Source: Clostridiales bacterium (GTDB taxonomy: Bacteria; Bacillota; Clostridia; Oscillospirales; CAG-272). From it: a stretch of DNA of 37,680 bases. A program made the translations under genes and the position numbers. The notes below the pieces were generated by a model. The model did not search any database, was not told the origin of the DNA, and saw nothing but the letters and a program-made list of their open reading frames with translations. Position 1 is the stretch's first letter, and every line of letters starts with the position of its first letter. Positions 24,460 through 32,667 of this stretch are shown here, in pieces. Location of the stretch: contig JAAZGC010000188.1 of assembly GCA_012511425.1 (NCBI GenBank), forward strand, positions 1 through 37,680, written 5' to 3'.

Positions 24460-25227
24460 TTATTTTTCGCTTAGCAGGCGGCTCACGAGATCGGCTATGC
24501 TGCCGTCCCGACAGTCGCAAAGTTCGATATCGGATATTTTTTTAATGGCTTCTATTGCATTTGAAGGACAGCAGGCGACATCAGCCGCCTCCAGCATTTC
24601 AAGGTCGTTTTCATAGTCTCCGACGCAGTAGGCGATACAGTCGTGGCCTAAGTTTTCTTTGATCCATTCTTTAAGCCTCGGAATCATCGGACCCTTGCCG
24701 GCGAGATTGTCCTGCCATTCAAAGAGTCTTTCGCTCGACTTCATAAACCGGAACATTGAATTATATTCGGTTTCAAGGAAGGCGCGGACTTCTTCAAGAA
24801 TCTCCGGCTCGTCTATGACCACAACTTTATGCCAGGGGCGGTCGGTGTCCAGCTCATCGTCGGGAATTCCGCGCGTCCAGACAAAGCCGTCGTCGTTGGT
24901 AAATCTTATTGCCGCGGTCGGCCAGCGGCTTTCGAGCTGTCTTATGATCTTAAGGTTCAGCTTTCCGTCGAGGTATTGCGGATACAGCTTTTCTTTCCCG
25001 TCGGCCCGCGACAGAAACGCTCCGTTTGAAAATATTCCGGGGACATTCATCAGCTTTTCGTAGCCGGGGACCATTTTGCTCAACGAATCGGTAAAGCGTC
25101 CCGTTGCAAAGGTGAAGTAGTTACCGGATTCGCAGAAGCGTTTCGCCGCTTCGACGTTTGCTTGAATAAGATTTTCGTCGTAATCGATAAAAGTGCCGTC
25201 AACATCCGACACGATAAGTTTCTTCAT
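24460..25227 (-). CDS. HAD superfamily phosphatase, Cof type
   Basis: The 255-residue protein has the HAD nucleophile motif D8-x-D10-G-T (VSDVDGT), a FATGR motif II region, a conserved lysine in LAGKGPMIPRL and motif IV CVGDYENDLEML. A central cap domain (about residues 85-180) marks the Cof/C2b class. Such enzymes dephosphorylate sugar phosphates or cofactors such as FMN and pyridoxal phosphate; the substrate here is unknown. It follows rluD by 10 bp and precedes nagA by 16 bp, which makes a sugar phosphate possible but unproven. No strong ribosome binding site is seen. Confidence 0.9.
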   Translation of the reverse strand: MKKLIVSDVDGTFIDYDENLIQANVEAAKRFCESGNYFTFATGRFTDSLSKMVPGYEKLMNVPGIFSNGAFLSRADGKEKLYPQYLDGKLNLKIIRQLESRWPTAAIRFTNDDGFVWTRGIPDDELDTDRPWHKVVVIDEPEILEEVRAFLETEYNSMFRFMKSSERLFEWQDNLAGKGPMIPRLKEWIKENLGHDCIAYCVGDYENDLEMLEAADVACCPSNAIEAIKKISDIELCDCRDGSIADLVSRLLSEK

Positions 25228-25237
25228 TTATAAAATC

Positions 25238-26266
25238 TCACTGTTTTCGCAGAATTTCCCGCATCTCTTCGAAATAATCCGGCAGAGGCGCTTTGAATTC
25301 CATATATTCGCCGGTTTCGGGGTGATTAAATCCGAGCACCCGGGCGCAGAGGCATTGCCCCTGACACAGTTCGGAATATCTTTTTTCAAGCTGCGCCGAG
25401 GCGCCCTTCATTCCGTAAAGCGGGTCGCAGAGCAGATGGTGCCCGATATGGTTCATATGAACTCTTATCTGATGCGTGCGGCCGGTTTCAAGGCGGCATT
25501 CGACATGACAATTACCCCGGAAGTGCTCGATCACCTTCCAATGAGTGACGGCGGGGCGGGAAAAATACCTTTTATCGGTTATCACCGCCATTTTTATCCG
25601 GTCGGAGGGATGGCGGCCGATAGGCGCGTCGACAACTCCCTCTTCATTTTTCATATCGCCGGAGATCAGGGCTTCATAAACTCTTTTGGCGGTATGCGCT
25701 TTAATCTGCGCGGCAAGGCTCTGATGCGCCGCATCGGTTTTCGCAGCCACGAGGAGACCCGACGTGTCGGCGTCTATCCTGTGAACGATTCCGGGACGGA
25801 TTACCCCTCCGATGCCGGAGAGACCCGATTCCGCTCCCTTACAATGCCATAGCAGCGCCGACACGAGAGTGCCGGAAAAATGCCCGGGCGCCGGATGAAC
25901 CACCATTCCTTTCGGCTTGTTTGCCACAATCAGACAGTCATCTTCATAAGCTATGTCAAGCGGAATGTCTTCAGGTTCGATATCGGCGGATTCGAGCGGA
26001 GGGAGGGTAAAGGTTATCGTTTCGCCTTCGGAAACCCGGTAATTCTTTTTAAGGGGTTTGTTGTTCTTAACGGCGCCGCCCGCCTCAATAGCTTTCTGAG
26101 CCGCGCTGCGTGTAAGGCACGCGCGCTTTGCGACGGCGGCGTCGAGCCTTGAACCTGCGTCTTCGGCTTCGAAGACGATTTCAAAGCTGCCGCCGGTTCC
26201 GGGGAGGTATCTTTCGCCGTCTGTTATTTCATCGTCATCGATAAGAACGTCCGGTTCTTCATACAT
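25238..26266 (-). CDS. rluD: RluD-family 23S rRNA pseudouridine synthase
   Basis: The 342-residue protein has an N-terminal S4 RNA-binding domain (SRLDAAVAKRACLTRSAAQKAI) and the RluA-type catalytic domain with GIVHRIDADTSGLLVAAK, where the aspartate after HRI is the catalytic residue; EALISGDM and RTHQIRVHMNHIGHHLLCD follow. The family modifies uridines in helix 69 or nearby 23S rRNA; the Firmicutes gene in this position is often called ylyB. The frame continues upstream to another possible start at 26383, but the ATG at 26264-26266 is chosen because it overlaps the lspA stop by 8 bp, the usual arrangement, and the N-terminus then matches the family. Confidence 0.93.
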   Translation of the reverse strand: MYEEPDVLIDDDEITDGERYLPGTGGSFEIVFEAEDAGSRLDAAVAKRACLTRSAAQKAIEAGGAVKNNKPLKKNYRVSEGETITFTLPPLESADIEPEDIPLDIAYEDDCLIVANKPKGMVVHPAPGHFSGTLVSALLWHCKGAESGLSGIGGVIRPGIVHRIDADTSGLLVAAKTDAAHQSLAAQIKAHTAKRVYEALISGDMKNEEGVVDAPIGRHPSDRIKMAVITDKRYFSRPAVTHWKVIEHFRGNCHVECRLETGRTHQIRVHMNHIGHHLLCDPLYGMKGASAQLEKRYSELCQGQCLCARVLGFNHPETGEYMEFKAPLPDYFEEMREILRKQ

Positions 26267-26828
26267 GGCTGTTTTCCGGTTCTTCCGGCTTCGCCGCTTT
26301 CCGTTTTTTCTCCTCTCGGATTTCGGCGGAGATGAGACATACGGCGAGTATCGCCGTTCCGACTGTAACGAAGGAATCGGCAATGTTGAATATGGCGAAT
26401 TTCATGAATTTCGTTTCGATGAAATCGACGACATACCCTTGCATATAGCGGTCAATCAGGTTACCGATGCCGCCTCCGATTATCATTCCCGCGGCGGCGT
26501 TTATCCACTTCGAGCGGCGGTCTTTGCGTTTGACTATCAGGTATATGATAATCCCGGATATGGCGACGGTGGAAACCGCCGTGTGTACCCAGCGGTGGTC
26601 GGAGAGTATTCCGAATGCCGCGCCGGTATTCTCAAGATAGCGGAAATCGAACAAGCCGGGGATGACGGTGATCCCGTCGGGAAGAGGTTTAATGTATTTG
26701 ACCACCAGCCATTTTGAAATCTGGTCGGCAATCACGACTGAAACGGAGGTAAGCAGCCATATCAGCAGTCCCGCAACATCGGTGGCGCCGGACTTTACGG
26801 CTTTTACATCCGTGTTTTTTTCTGGCAT
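26259..26828 (-). CDS. lspA: Lipoprotein signal peptidase (signal peptidase II)
   Basis: The 189-residue membrane aspartyl protease cleaves signal peptides of diacylglyceryl-modified prolipoproteins. Four membrane segments and the family motifs are visible: IADQISKWLV, YLENTGAAFGIL, GGGIGNLIDRYMQGYVVDFI and FNIADSFV, the aspartates of GNLIDR and NIAD being the catalytic pair. Both termini are charged and cytoplasmic, with the tail ending REEKKRKAAKPEEPENSHV in pieces typical of a soluble extension. It lies between ileS (73 bp upstream) and rluD (8-bp overlap), the classical ileS-lspA-rluD order. Confidence 0.96.
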   Translation of the reverse strand: MPEKNTDVKAVKSGATDVAGLLIWLLTSVSVVIADQISKWLVVKYIKPLPDGITVIPGLFDFRYLENTGAAFGILSDHRWVHTAVSTVAISGIIIYLIVKRKDRRSKWINAAAGMIIGGGIGNLIDRYMQGYVVDFIETKFMKFAIFNIADSFVTVGTAILAVCLISAEIREEKKRKAAKPEEPENSHV

Positions 26829-26847
26829 AGTTAATAATATAATATAT

Positions 26848-26862
26848 GGTTCGGGCCGAACC
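26848..26862 (-). other. Small hairpin in the ileS-lspA gap
   Basis: GGTTCG and CGAACC form a 6-bp stem with a 3-nt loop, followed on the minus strand by an AT-rich stretch before lspA. It is too weak and lacks a T run to call a terminator. Confidence 0.3.
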
Positions 26863-26901
26863 GAATTATTCAGTCCGGCCGTAAATCATCGGGCGTATGA
26901 A

Positions 26902-29724
26902 TCAGGCGTCTGCTTCGATTTCACGGACGATTGCGGCGCAGCGGGCGCAGAGATATCCTGTTGTTGTATCGCCGTTTTCGTCTTTTGAAACGATATCTTC
27001 GCCGTCGAAGGTGTGCATCCAGCAGCGGTCGCACTTTTTGCCTTTCGAGAAGGACACTTCGACCTTCATCTCTTCCCCGTCGGCGCCTTTTTCGAGGACG
27101 GCTTCGGAAACGATGAAAATCAGCGGCAGCTGGCTTTCGAACTTTTTGAGTATTTCTAACTGCTCACCAGAAGCGGTTATATCGATCCGCGCTTCGAGCG
27201 ATTTGCCTATCACCGACTTGGCTCTTGCTTCTTCGAGCGACTTCATGACATTGTCGCGAAGGTCAAAGAGGCGGTTATAGTCTTCTTCAAGAGCTTCGAA
27301 TCCGAGGCTCTTATACTCCGGAAGCTCATTCAGAAGCACGGATGTGCGGTCGTCTTCCGATTTATGCGGCATCATCTGCCAGATTTCTTCGGAGGTGTAG
27401 GCGAGCAGCGGCGAGATCAGCTTTGTCAGGGTGTCGAGGATAATATACATCGCAGTCTGGGCGGCGCGGCGCGCTTTCGAGCTGCTTAGCTCGACATAAA
27501 GCCTGTCTTTGGTTATATCGACATAAAGCTTTGAGATGTCTATCGTAACGAAGTTTGTTACATAGTGATAGACATAATGGAATTCATAGCGCTCATATGC
27601 GGCGCGGCAGTCTTTCAGCAGACGGGAAAGCCGCGACAGCGCCCATTTGTCGATATCGTGAAGCTCGTCGAGGGAGACCATATCCCTGTCGGGATCGAAA
27701 TCGCCTAAGTTCGCCATCAGGATGCGGACGGTGTTGCGGATTTTGCGGTAGGCGTCGGAGAGCTGGGTGAGGATATCTTTCGAAATGCGGGCGTCCTGGG
27801 TATAGTCGACGGAGGAAACCCAGAGTCGGAGGATATCCGCGCCCCAGTCCTTTATTACTTCCTCCGGTGCTATCGCGTTGCCCAGCGACTTATGCATCGC
27901 TTTGCCTTCACCGTCGACCGTCCAGCCGTGGGTTATAATCTGCCGATACGGCGCGCGGCCGCGGGTGGCAATCGAAGTCAGCATCGACGACTGGAACCAG
28001 CCGCGATACTGGTCGCCGCCTTCGAGGTAGATATCGGCGGGGGATCTGAGCTCCGGGCGCTGTTCGAGCACTGCGGCATGAGAGGAGCCGGAGTCGAACC
28101 AGACGTCCATGATATCCGTTTCCTTTTCGAATTCCCCGCATCCGCAGTCGGGGCATTTAAGCCCGTCCGGGATGAGTTCTTCGGCGCTGCGCTTAAACCA
28201 GGCGTTCGAACCTTCGGCGCGGAAGATATCGCTGATCTTATCTATTGTTTCGTCATTTATGATGGGTTTTCCGCAGTCTTTGCAGTAGAAGATCGGAATC
28301 GGAACGCCCCAGTTGCGCTGGCGGCTGATGCACCAGTCGGAGCGCTCTTCGATCATCGCAATCATGCGATCCATGCCCCATTCGGGATGCCACATGATGT
28401 CTCGGCAGGCGGCTACGGCAGCTTCTTTCAGCTTCGCGACGGAGGCGAACCACTGTTCCGTAGAGCGGTAGATGATCGGATGCTTGCAGCGCCAGCAGTG
28501 CGGATACTGGTGAGTCATCGTCTCGGCGAAAATAAGGTCGCCGGATTCTTTGAGGTCATTTATTATGACTTCATTCGATTTATCATAGCGAAGTCCGGCG
28601 TATTTTCCGGCTTCGACAGTCTGATATCCCTTTTCGTCGACCGGAACGACCACACCGATTTCAGCTCTGCCCGATTCGTCGTATTTCTTGCATATATCGA
28701 AGTCGTCCGCGCCGAAGCCGGGGGCGGTATGAACGCAGCCGGTACCGGCGTCGAGGGTGACATGGTCGCCGTTTATGATAATGGAATCGCGGTCGAGGAA
28801 GGGATGATAAGCCGTGAGAAGCTCAAGCTCGGAGCCTTTGAAAACGGCGGCGGTTTCATAACTTCCGATGCCCGTCTTCTCGGCAAAGCCTTTGGCAAGG
28901 TCTTTAGCGACTATATATACTGTGCCGTCTTCAAGCTTAAGAAGCGAATAGTCAAGTTCCGCATTGAGGCAGATGGCAAGGTTGCCCGGGAGTGTCCAGG
29001 GCGTCGTCGTCCAGATGACGAAATACATTTTATCAAGATCGCCGTATTTGCCCAGAAGTCCCTTATCGTTATGAATCCTGAAGCGGACATAAACCGAGTT
29101 GCAGGGATCATCCGCATACTCGACTTCGGCTTCGGCAAGGGCGGTCTCGTCGGTCGGACACCAGTAAACGTTTTTGAAGCCTCGGTAGATAATACCCTCG
29201 CGGCACATTGCACCGAAGACTTTTATCTGAACCGCTTCAAATTCGGGGGTCATGGTTATATAAGGATTTTCCCAGTCGCCGATTACGCCGAGACGGCGGA
29301 AACTCGTCCGCTGCTTGTCGATAAAGTTTGCGGCGAAATCGCGGCATTTATCGCGGAATTCCGGAATGCTCATCTTGGCGCGGTCGATTTTATTGTTTTT
29401 AAGGATTGCCGATTCGATGGGAAGACCGTGACAGTCCCAGCCGGGTACATAGGGGGATCTGAAGCCGGTCATATTTTTGTAGCGGACAATGATGTCTTTG
29501 ATGATCTTATTCATGGCGGTGCCGATATGGATATCTCCGTTGGCATACGGAGGTCCGTCATGAAGGATGAACGAGGGCTTGTCCGCGTTCTTTTCCATCA
29601 GCTTATGATACAGTTCTTCATCATTCCACTTTTTGAGCGTTGCCGGTTCGCGCTGCGGAAGGCTCGCTCGCATCGGGAATGAGGTCTTCGGCAGATTCAA
29701 TGTCTGGGTATAGTCCTTTGCCAT
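26902..29724 (-). CDS. ileS: Isoleucyl-tRNA synthetase
   Basis: This 940-residue class I synthetase charges tRNA-Ile and edits mischarged valine. The HIGH motif is PYANGDIHIGTAMNK (H66-I-G), the editing domain has VIWTTTPWTLPGNLA, and WFDSGSSHAAVL precedes the catalytic core. The KMSKS position reads AMHKSLGN (609-616), so the first Lys and the first Ser are replaced. A C-terminal zinc module is complete (CDRCW...CARC). Length and architecture are of the ordinary bacterial type rather than the mupirocin-resistant eukaryote-like type. The ribosome binding site AGAGGAAG precedes ATG. No T-box leader is present in the 111 bp before it. Confidence 0.97.
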   Translation of the reverse strand: MAKDYTQTLNLPKTSFPMRASLPQREPATLKKWNDEELYHKLMEKNADKPSFILHDGPPYANGDIHIGTAMNKIIKDIIVRYKNMTGFRSPYVPGWDCHGLPIESAILKNNKIDRAKMSIPEFRDKCRDFAANFIDKQRTSFRRLGVIGDWENPYITMTPEFEAVQIKVFGAMCREGIIYRGFKNVYWCPTDETALAEAEVEYADDPCNSVYVRFRIHNDKGLLGKYGDLDKMYFVIWTTTPWTLPGNLAICLNAELDYSLLKLEDGTVYIVAKDLAKGFAEKTGIGSYETAAVFKGSELELLTAYHPFLDRDSIIINGDHVTLDAGTGCVHTAPGFGADDFDICKKYDESGRAEIGVVVPVDEKGYQTVEAGKYAGLRYDKSNEVIINDLKESGDLIFAETMTHQYPHCWRCKHPIIYRSTEQWFASVAKLKEAAVAACRDIMWHPEWGMDRMIAMIEERSDWCISRQRNWGVPIPIFYCKDCGKPIINDETIDKISDIFRAEGSNAWFKRSAEELIPDGLKCPDCGCGEFEKETDIMDVWFDSGSSHAAVLEQRPELRSPADIYLEGGDQYRGWFQSSMLTSIATRGRAPYRQIITHGWTVDGEGKAMHKSLGNAIAPEEVIKDWGADILRLWVSSVDYTQDARISKDILTQLSDAYRKIRNTVRILMANLGDFDPDRDMVSLDELHDIDKWALSRLSRLLKDCRAAYERYEFHYVYHYVTNFVTIDISKLYVDITKDRLYVELSSSKARRAAQTAMYIILDTLTKLISPLLAYTSEEIWQMMPHKSEDDRTSVLLNELPEYKSLGFEALEEDYNRLFDLRDNVMKSLEEARAKSVIGKSLEARIDITASGEQLEILKKFESQLPLIFIVSEAVLEKGADGEEMKVEVSFSKGKKCDRCWMHTFDGEDIVSKDENGDTTTGYLCARCAAIVREIEADA

Positions 29725-29753
29725 AAAAAATATCTTCCTCTCAAAAACGTTTT

Positions 29754-29779
29754 GCCCGGCTCAATTTTACGTTCCGGGC
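29754..29779 (-). other. Hairpin between divIVA and ileS
   Basis: CCGGGC-type arms GCCCGG (29754-29759) and CCGGGC (29774-29779) pair around a 14-nt loop; on the minus strand AAACG then T5 follows. The displaced T run makes this at best a weak terminator or attenuator ahead of ileS. A second short stem (ACCGGC/GCCGGC) directly follows the divIVA stop. Confidence 0.35.
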
Positions 29780-29835
29780 AGACGCATATTTAACTTTAAA
29801 ATTCCGTGCTTCGGCCGATGCCGGCAAAGCCGGTT

Positions 29836-30768
29836 TTATTTTTCCGAAACATCGCCGTCTTCGCCGTTATCGCCGCTGTCTTCCGCTTTATGGGATATGC
29901 CGCCGAAACGGCGGTTGAGCTCCCCGATGACTCCGCCGGCGTCGTCTTCTTTGTCGTCATCGCTTGCGGGTTCCTTTAAGCTGTCCGGATCGATAATATC
30001 ATCTTCCGAAAATTCATCTTCGGGAGCGGCGTCGGAATATATCTCGGCTGCATTTTCGGCAAAATCGTCGTCCGCCGACTCATCAATGAAATAAACCGAC
30101 TCCGGTTCTTTCGTGACTTCCGGGTAGCTGACTTCATCGGCTTTCCTGAAATTATCACTCTCGCCGCTGCTGCGGTTTTCGTCAAGAAGGCGTTCTTTTT
30201 CCGCTTCTCTCTGCGCCGCTGCCGCGGCAAGCTCAGCCTTTACATTCTGAAGCACGCGGCGGACATAGCCTTCGTCGGCAGCCGCAGCTTCTTCTTCGGA
30301 AAGGTCAAGCTCGCCCAGATCATAGTCGGGGCTGATCTTTTCAAGGTAACCTATGTGTTCGGAGTATTCGCGATAAATTCGCGCTTTATAGGCGGAAATT
30401 ACTTTTTTGAGCGAGGTGAGCTTCCGGCGCTCAACTCCGACTTCCACGCGGAATTCGGCTAAAATCTTCTCACAGCCGATCTTTGAGGCGCGGAGAAGCT
30501 CGTCGGCGCGGTCATTCGCGTCGTTTATTATTTTACTCGATGCGCGCTGAGCGTTGATCAGCGCCGAGCGTATCGATTCCTCGTCCTTTTTATAAGCCTC
30601 GACCTGAGCCTCCGCTTCGGCAAGCCTGCGTGAAAGTTCGTCGTTCTCGCGGTAAAGCTTGGTGTATTCGGCTATCACGAAATCTATATGCTCGTCGACC
30701 TCGGTCTGGCAATAGCCGCGCACGACCTTGGAAAACTGTTTGCTTTTCAGCTCATGAGGTTCAATCAA
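29836..30768 (-). CDS. divIVA: DivIVA family cell division/polarity protein
   Basis: The 310-residue protein begins with the DivIVA membrane-binding head (MIEPHELKSKQFSKVVRGY then VDEHIDFVIAEY), continues as a coiled coil (LSRRLAEAEAQVEAYKKDEESI and on to about residue 130), has a second helical stretch near 175-200, and ends in a long acidic, probably disordered tail (about 205-310). DivIVA proteins sense negative membrane curvature at septa and poles. The start is TTG at 30766-30768, supported by CGGAGG. It sits in the sepF-yggT-ylmH-divIVA-ileS order known from Firmicutes. The acidic tail is longer than in Bacillus DivIVA. Confidence 0.93.
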   Translation of the reverse strand: MIEPHELKSKQFSKVVRGYCQTEVDEHIDFVIAEYTKLYRENDELSRRLAEAEAQVEAYKKDEESIRSALINAQRASSKIINDANDRADELLRASKIGCEKILAEFRVEVGVERRKLTSLKKVISAYKARIYREYSEHIGYLEKISPDYDLGELDLSEEEAAAADEGYVRRVLQNVKAELAAAAAQREAEKERLLDENRSSGESDNFRKADEVSYPEVTKEPESVYFIDESADDDFAENAAEIYSDAAPEDEFSEDDIIDPDSLKEPASDDDKEDDAGGVIGELNRRFGGISHKAEDSGDNGEDGDVSEK

Positions 30769-30809
30769 GGTATTTTGCCTCCGTTAAATTTTATATGAAT
30801 GCTTCAATG

Positions 30810-31610
30810 TTAAACATATTTGTCGGCCGACACCCTTGCTCTGTCTTTTCTGGTGTCGGTAAACTGCTTTATGCGGCATTTTCCCCAGCCGCGCAAAGAA
30901 ATGATGTCTCCGGGTCTGATTTCGAGATCCGGCTTCAAAGCGGCGATATGATTCACTTCGGCATCGCCCCTTATAACCGCTGCTTTTATCTTTTCCCGGC
31001 TTTGCTTTGTCAGCGCCGAAAGCACCGAATCGAGCCGCGGCGATGCACCGACGCCTTCGACCGGTTCATAAACCCGCCAGCCGTCAAAATCGGCGGGTAC
31101 GGCGAAAGGTTTTATTATAACTTTTTCGCGTCCGACTGTCTTAAGAGGCATTTCGGAAGAAAGGAGGAAGTTTGCGATCTCCGGAGAAAGGAAAACCGCC
31201 GCTCCTTCATTTGATACGCATATATCGCCCACCCGGCTGCGGTCGATGCCGGTACCGATAAGAGCGCCGAGATAGTCGCGATGACCGATCCCGCGCCCCG
31301 TATCTCCGGGATGCGAGGTGATATATGCGTCCCGCTCCAAAAACAGCGGGATGATTGATTTTTCGTATTCCGATTTAAAAAAATCTTCGATTGCTTCGTC
31401 GGAAAAGCCTTCCGTCCAGTCGGGGAGCAGAAAGAGTTTCCTGCGCTCCGCCGTTTCATAACCGCCGAACAAACGAAACTTAAGCCCGCTTCCCGCGGCA
31501 AGCCCGACGGCGGCAGCGCCTTCCTGCGGCGTCAGAAAATCCGAAGCGGATGCTTCTCCTCCTACTGCTTTGTCCAGAATATCGCCTATACGCGATTCAA
31601 AGTATTCCAT
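30810..31610 (-). CDS. ylmH: YlmH-type S4 domain RNA-binding protein
   Basis: The 266-residue protein has an N-terminal region typical of YlmH (FLTPQEGAAA, GGYETAERRKLFLLPDW, HRDYLGALIGTGIDRSRVGDI) and a C-terminal S4 domain (SPRLDSVLSALTKQSREKIKAAVIRGDAEVN... in family order, ending with RPGDIISLRGWGK). In Bacillus, YlmH binds the 50S subunit and can work in ribosome-associated quality control alongside RqcH. The gene lies 6 bp after yggT and 41 bp before divIVA, so it is probably co-translated. Only a weak ribosome binding site is seen. Confidence 0.93.
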   Translation of the reverse strand: MEYFESRIGDILDKAVGGEASASDFLTPQEGAAAVGLAAGSGLKFRLFGGYETAERRKLFLLPDWTEGFSDEAIEDFFKSEYEKSIIPLFLERDAYITSHPGDTGRGIGHRDYLGALIGTGIDRSRVGDICVSNEGAAVFLSPEIANFLLSSEMPLKTVGREKVIIKPFAVPADFDGWRVYEPVEGVGASPRLDSVLSALTKQSREKIKAAVIRGDAEVNHIAALKPDLEIRPGDIISLRGWGKCRIKQFTDTRKDRARVSADKYV

Positions 31611-31616
31611 CGCTGT

Positions 31617-31898
31617 TTATATGTTTGAAAATGAAAGCAGCACTTGAACGAAACCGAGGATCATGAAGGTAAGCATAAAGGAGATATCCATGGGCAGGTT
31701 TCGCAGCGATTCCACCTTATCCACCAGCATTCGCACCGGGATAACGAAGGGCTCGGTGACCGCATAAAGAAAAGTATTCAGCTTGGAATCCTCATCGTTT
31801 ATGATCCATGATGAAAGCGCCCTGGCAAACATCATGATAAGAATAACCCTGACAAGATAATATACGGTTTTTTTGATTATGTATATTACACCGATCAT
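31617..31898 (-). CDS. yggT: YggT family membrane protein
   Basis: A 93-residue protein with two membrane segments (about residues 8-25 and 70-90) and the family core FARALSSWIINDED then FLYAVTEPFVIPVRMLVDK. YggT/YlmG proteins are found beside sepF in many Gram-positive bacteria, and their role in division or envelope organisation is poorly defined. The frame is open from an upstream start at 31979, but the ATG at 31896-31898 is preferred: GGAG lies about 11 nt upstream and the protein then starts at the family's first helix. Confidence 0.9.
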   Translation of the reverse strand: MIGVIYIIKKTVYYLVRVILIMMFARALSSWIINDEDSKLNTFLYAVTEPFVIPVRMLVDKVESLRNLPMDISFMLTFMILGFVQVLLSFSNI

Positions 31899-31966
31899 GT
31901 TAAGGTTATCTCCGGTAAATTTTATTGTTTGAACGGAAAATCGAGGCTTATCCGAAACGGCGTTCA

Positions 31967-31994
31967 CTTCCGGCGGCAAAATTACCGCCGGAAG
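31967..31994 (-). other. Perfect 10-bp inverted repeat between sepF and yggT
   Basis: CTTCCGGCGG (31967-31976) and CCGCCGGAAG (31985-31994) pair around an 8-nt AT-rich loop in the 166-bp sepF-yggT gap. Neither strand has a T run after it. It could mark an mRNA processing or stability site or a protein-binding site. Confidence 0.6.
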
Positions 31995-32064
31995 CTAAGT
32001 TAAACTCAATTATTTTCAGCCGAATAATCGGACAGCGCCGGGGGAGCGCAGCAGAGACGCCGAT

Positions 32065-32592
32065 TTACATGGTGCTCTGGTTATAGGGATCGGGATTCAC
32101 CTGCGGCTGGGTTGAAGTAGCGTCGTTTGTAACATTGACGTTATTCGGGGTAATTACAAAAGTGTTGTTGGAAACCTTGCGGAGATTTCCGCCTATAGAA
32201 TAAGCGATTCCGGAAAGGAAGTCAATCATTCTGCGGGCGTTTTCCTTATTGGTTCCTTCGAGGTTAAGCACGACGGTGCGGTTGGCGAGAAGATGGTCGG
32301 CGATCTGCTGAACTTCTTCGTAACGCACGGGACGAACCACTTTTATCTCGGTGTTCGGTGAAAGAGTGACGCTGCTGTCATGCGGTTCGTGATACTGCGG
32401 GTTATACTGCTGGTCATATCCCTGATTATACATCTGCTGTCCCCGCCCCTGATTCTGGTTGTTTACCATGTTCAGATTGTCGTCATACTGACTGTCGTCG
32501 TATCCTTCGTCGTCGAGCTGGTCGTCGATGTAATCGTCGTCATCGCCGGCCGTCGGATTCAAAAGCCTTGAAAATGCTTCTTTGATTGCCAT
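32065..32592 (-). CDS. sepF: Cell division protein SepF
   Basis: The 175-residue protein has the SepF layout: a short N-terminal amphipathic start (MAIKEAFSRLLN), an acidic then Gln/Asn/Tyr-rich linker (about 15-75), and the conserved core (about 80-155) with IKVVRPVRYEEVQQIADHL, VVLNLEGTNKENARRMIDFLSG and the final IGGNLRKVSNNTFVITP. SepF anchors FtsZ to the membrane and shapes the septum. The linker is unusually rich in Asn, Gln and Tyr, with QGYDQQYNPQY-like repeats. GGAGGG precedes ATG. The gene follows yggS by 75 bp. Confidence 0.95.
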   Translation of the reverse strand: MAIKEAFSRLLNPTAGDDDDYIDDQLDDEGYDDSQYDDNLNMVNNQNQGRGQQMYNQGYDQQYNPQYHEPHDSSVTLSPNTEIKVVRPVRYEEVQQIADHLLANRTVVLNLEGTNKENARRMIDFLSGIAYSIGGNLRKVSNNTFVITPNNVNVTNDATSTQPQVNPDPYNQSTM

Positions 32593-32667
32593 ATTAGTTC
32601 CCTCCGGTTATATCCAATTTATAATCAGCAAATTTTACTGCTGCATTGATGTGATTCGGCGGCTTTA

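Noticed and set aside
27892..29682. Open frame of 596 codons on the plus strand inside ileS
   Set aside because: Antisense to IleRS, which has all class I motifs in the correct frame.
29725..29835. T-box leader upstream of ileS
   Set aside because: The gap is only 111 bp and lacks the T-box consensus and a specifier stem; it holds only a weak hairpin.
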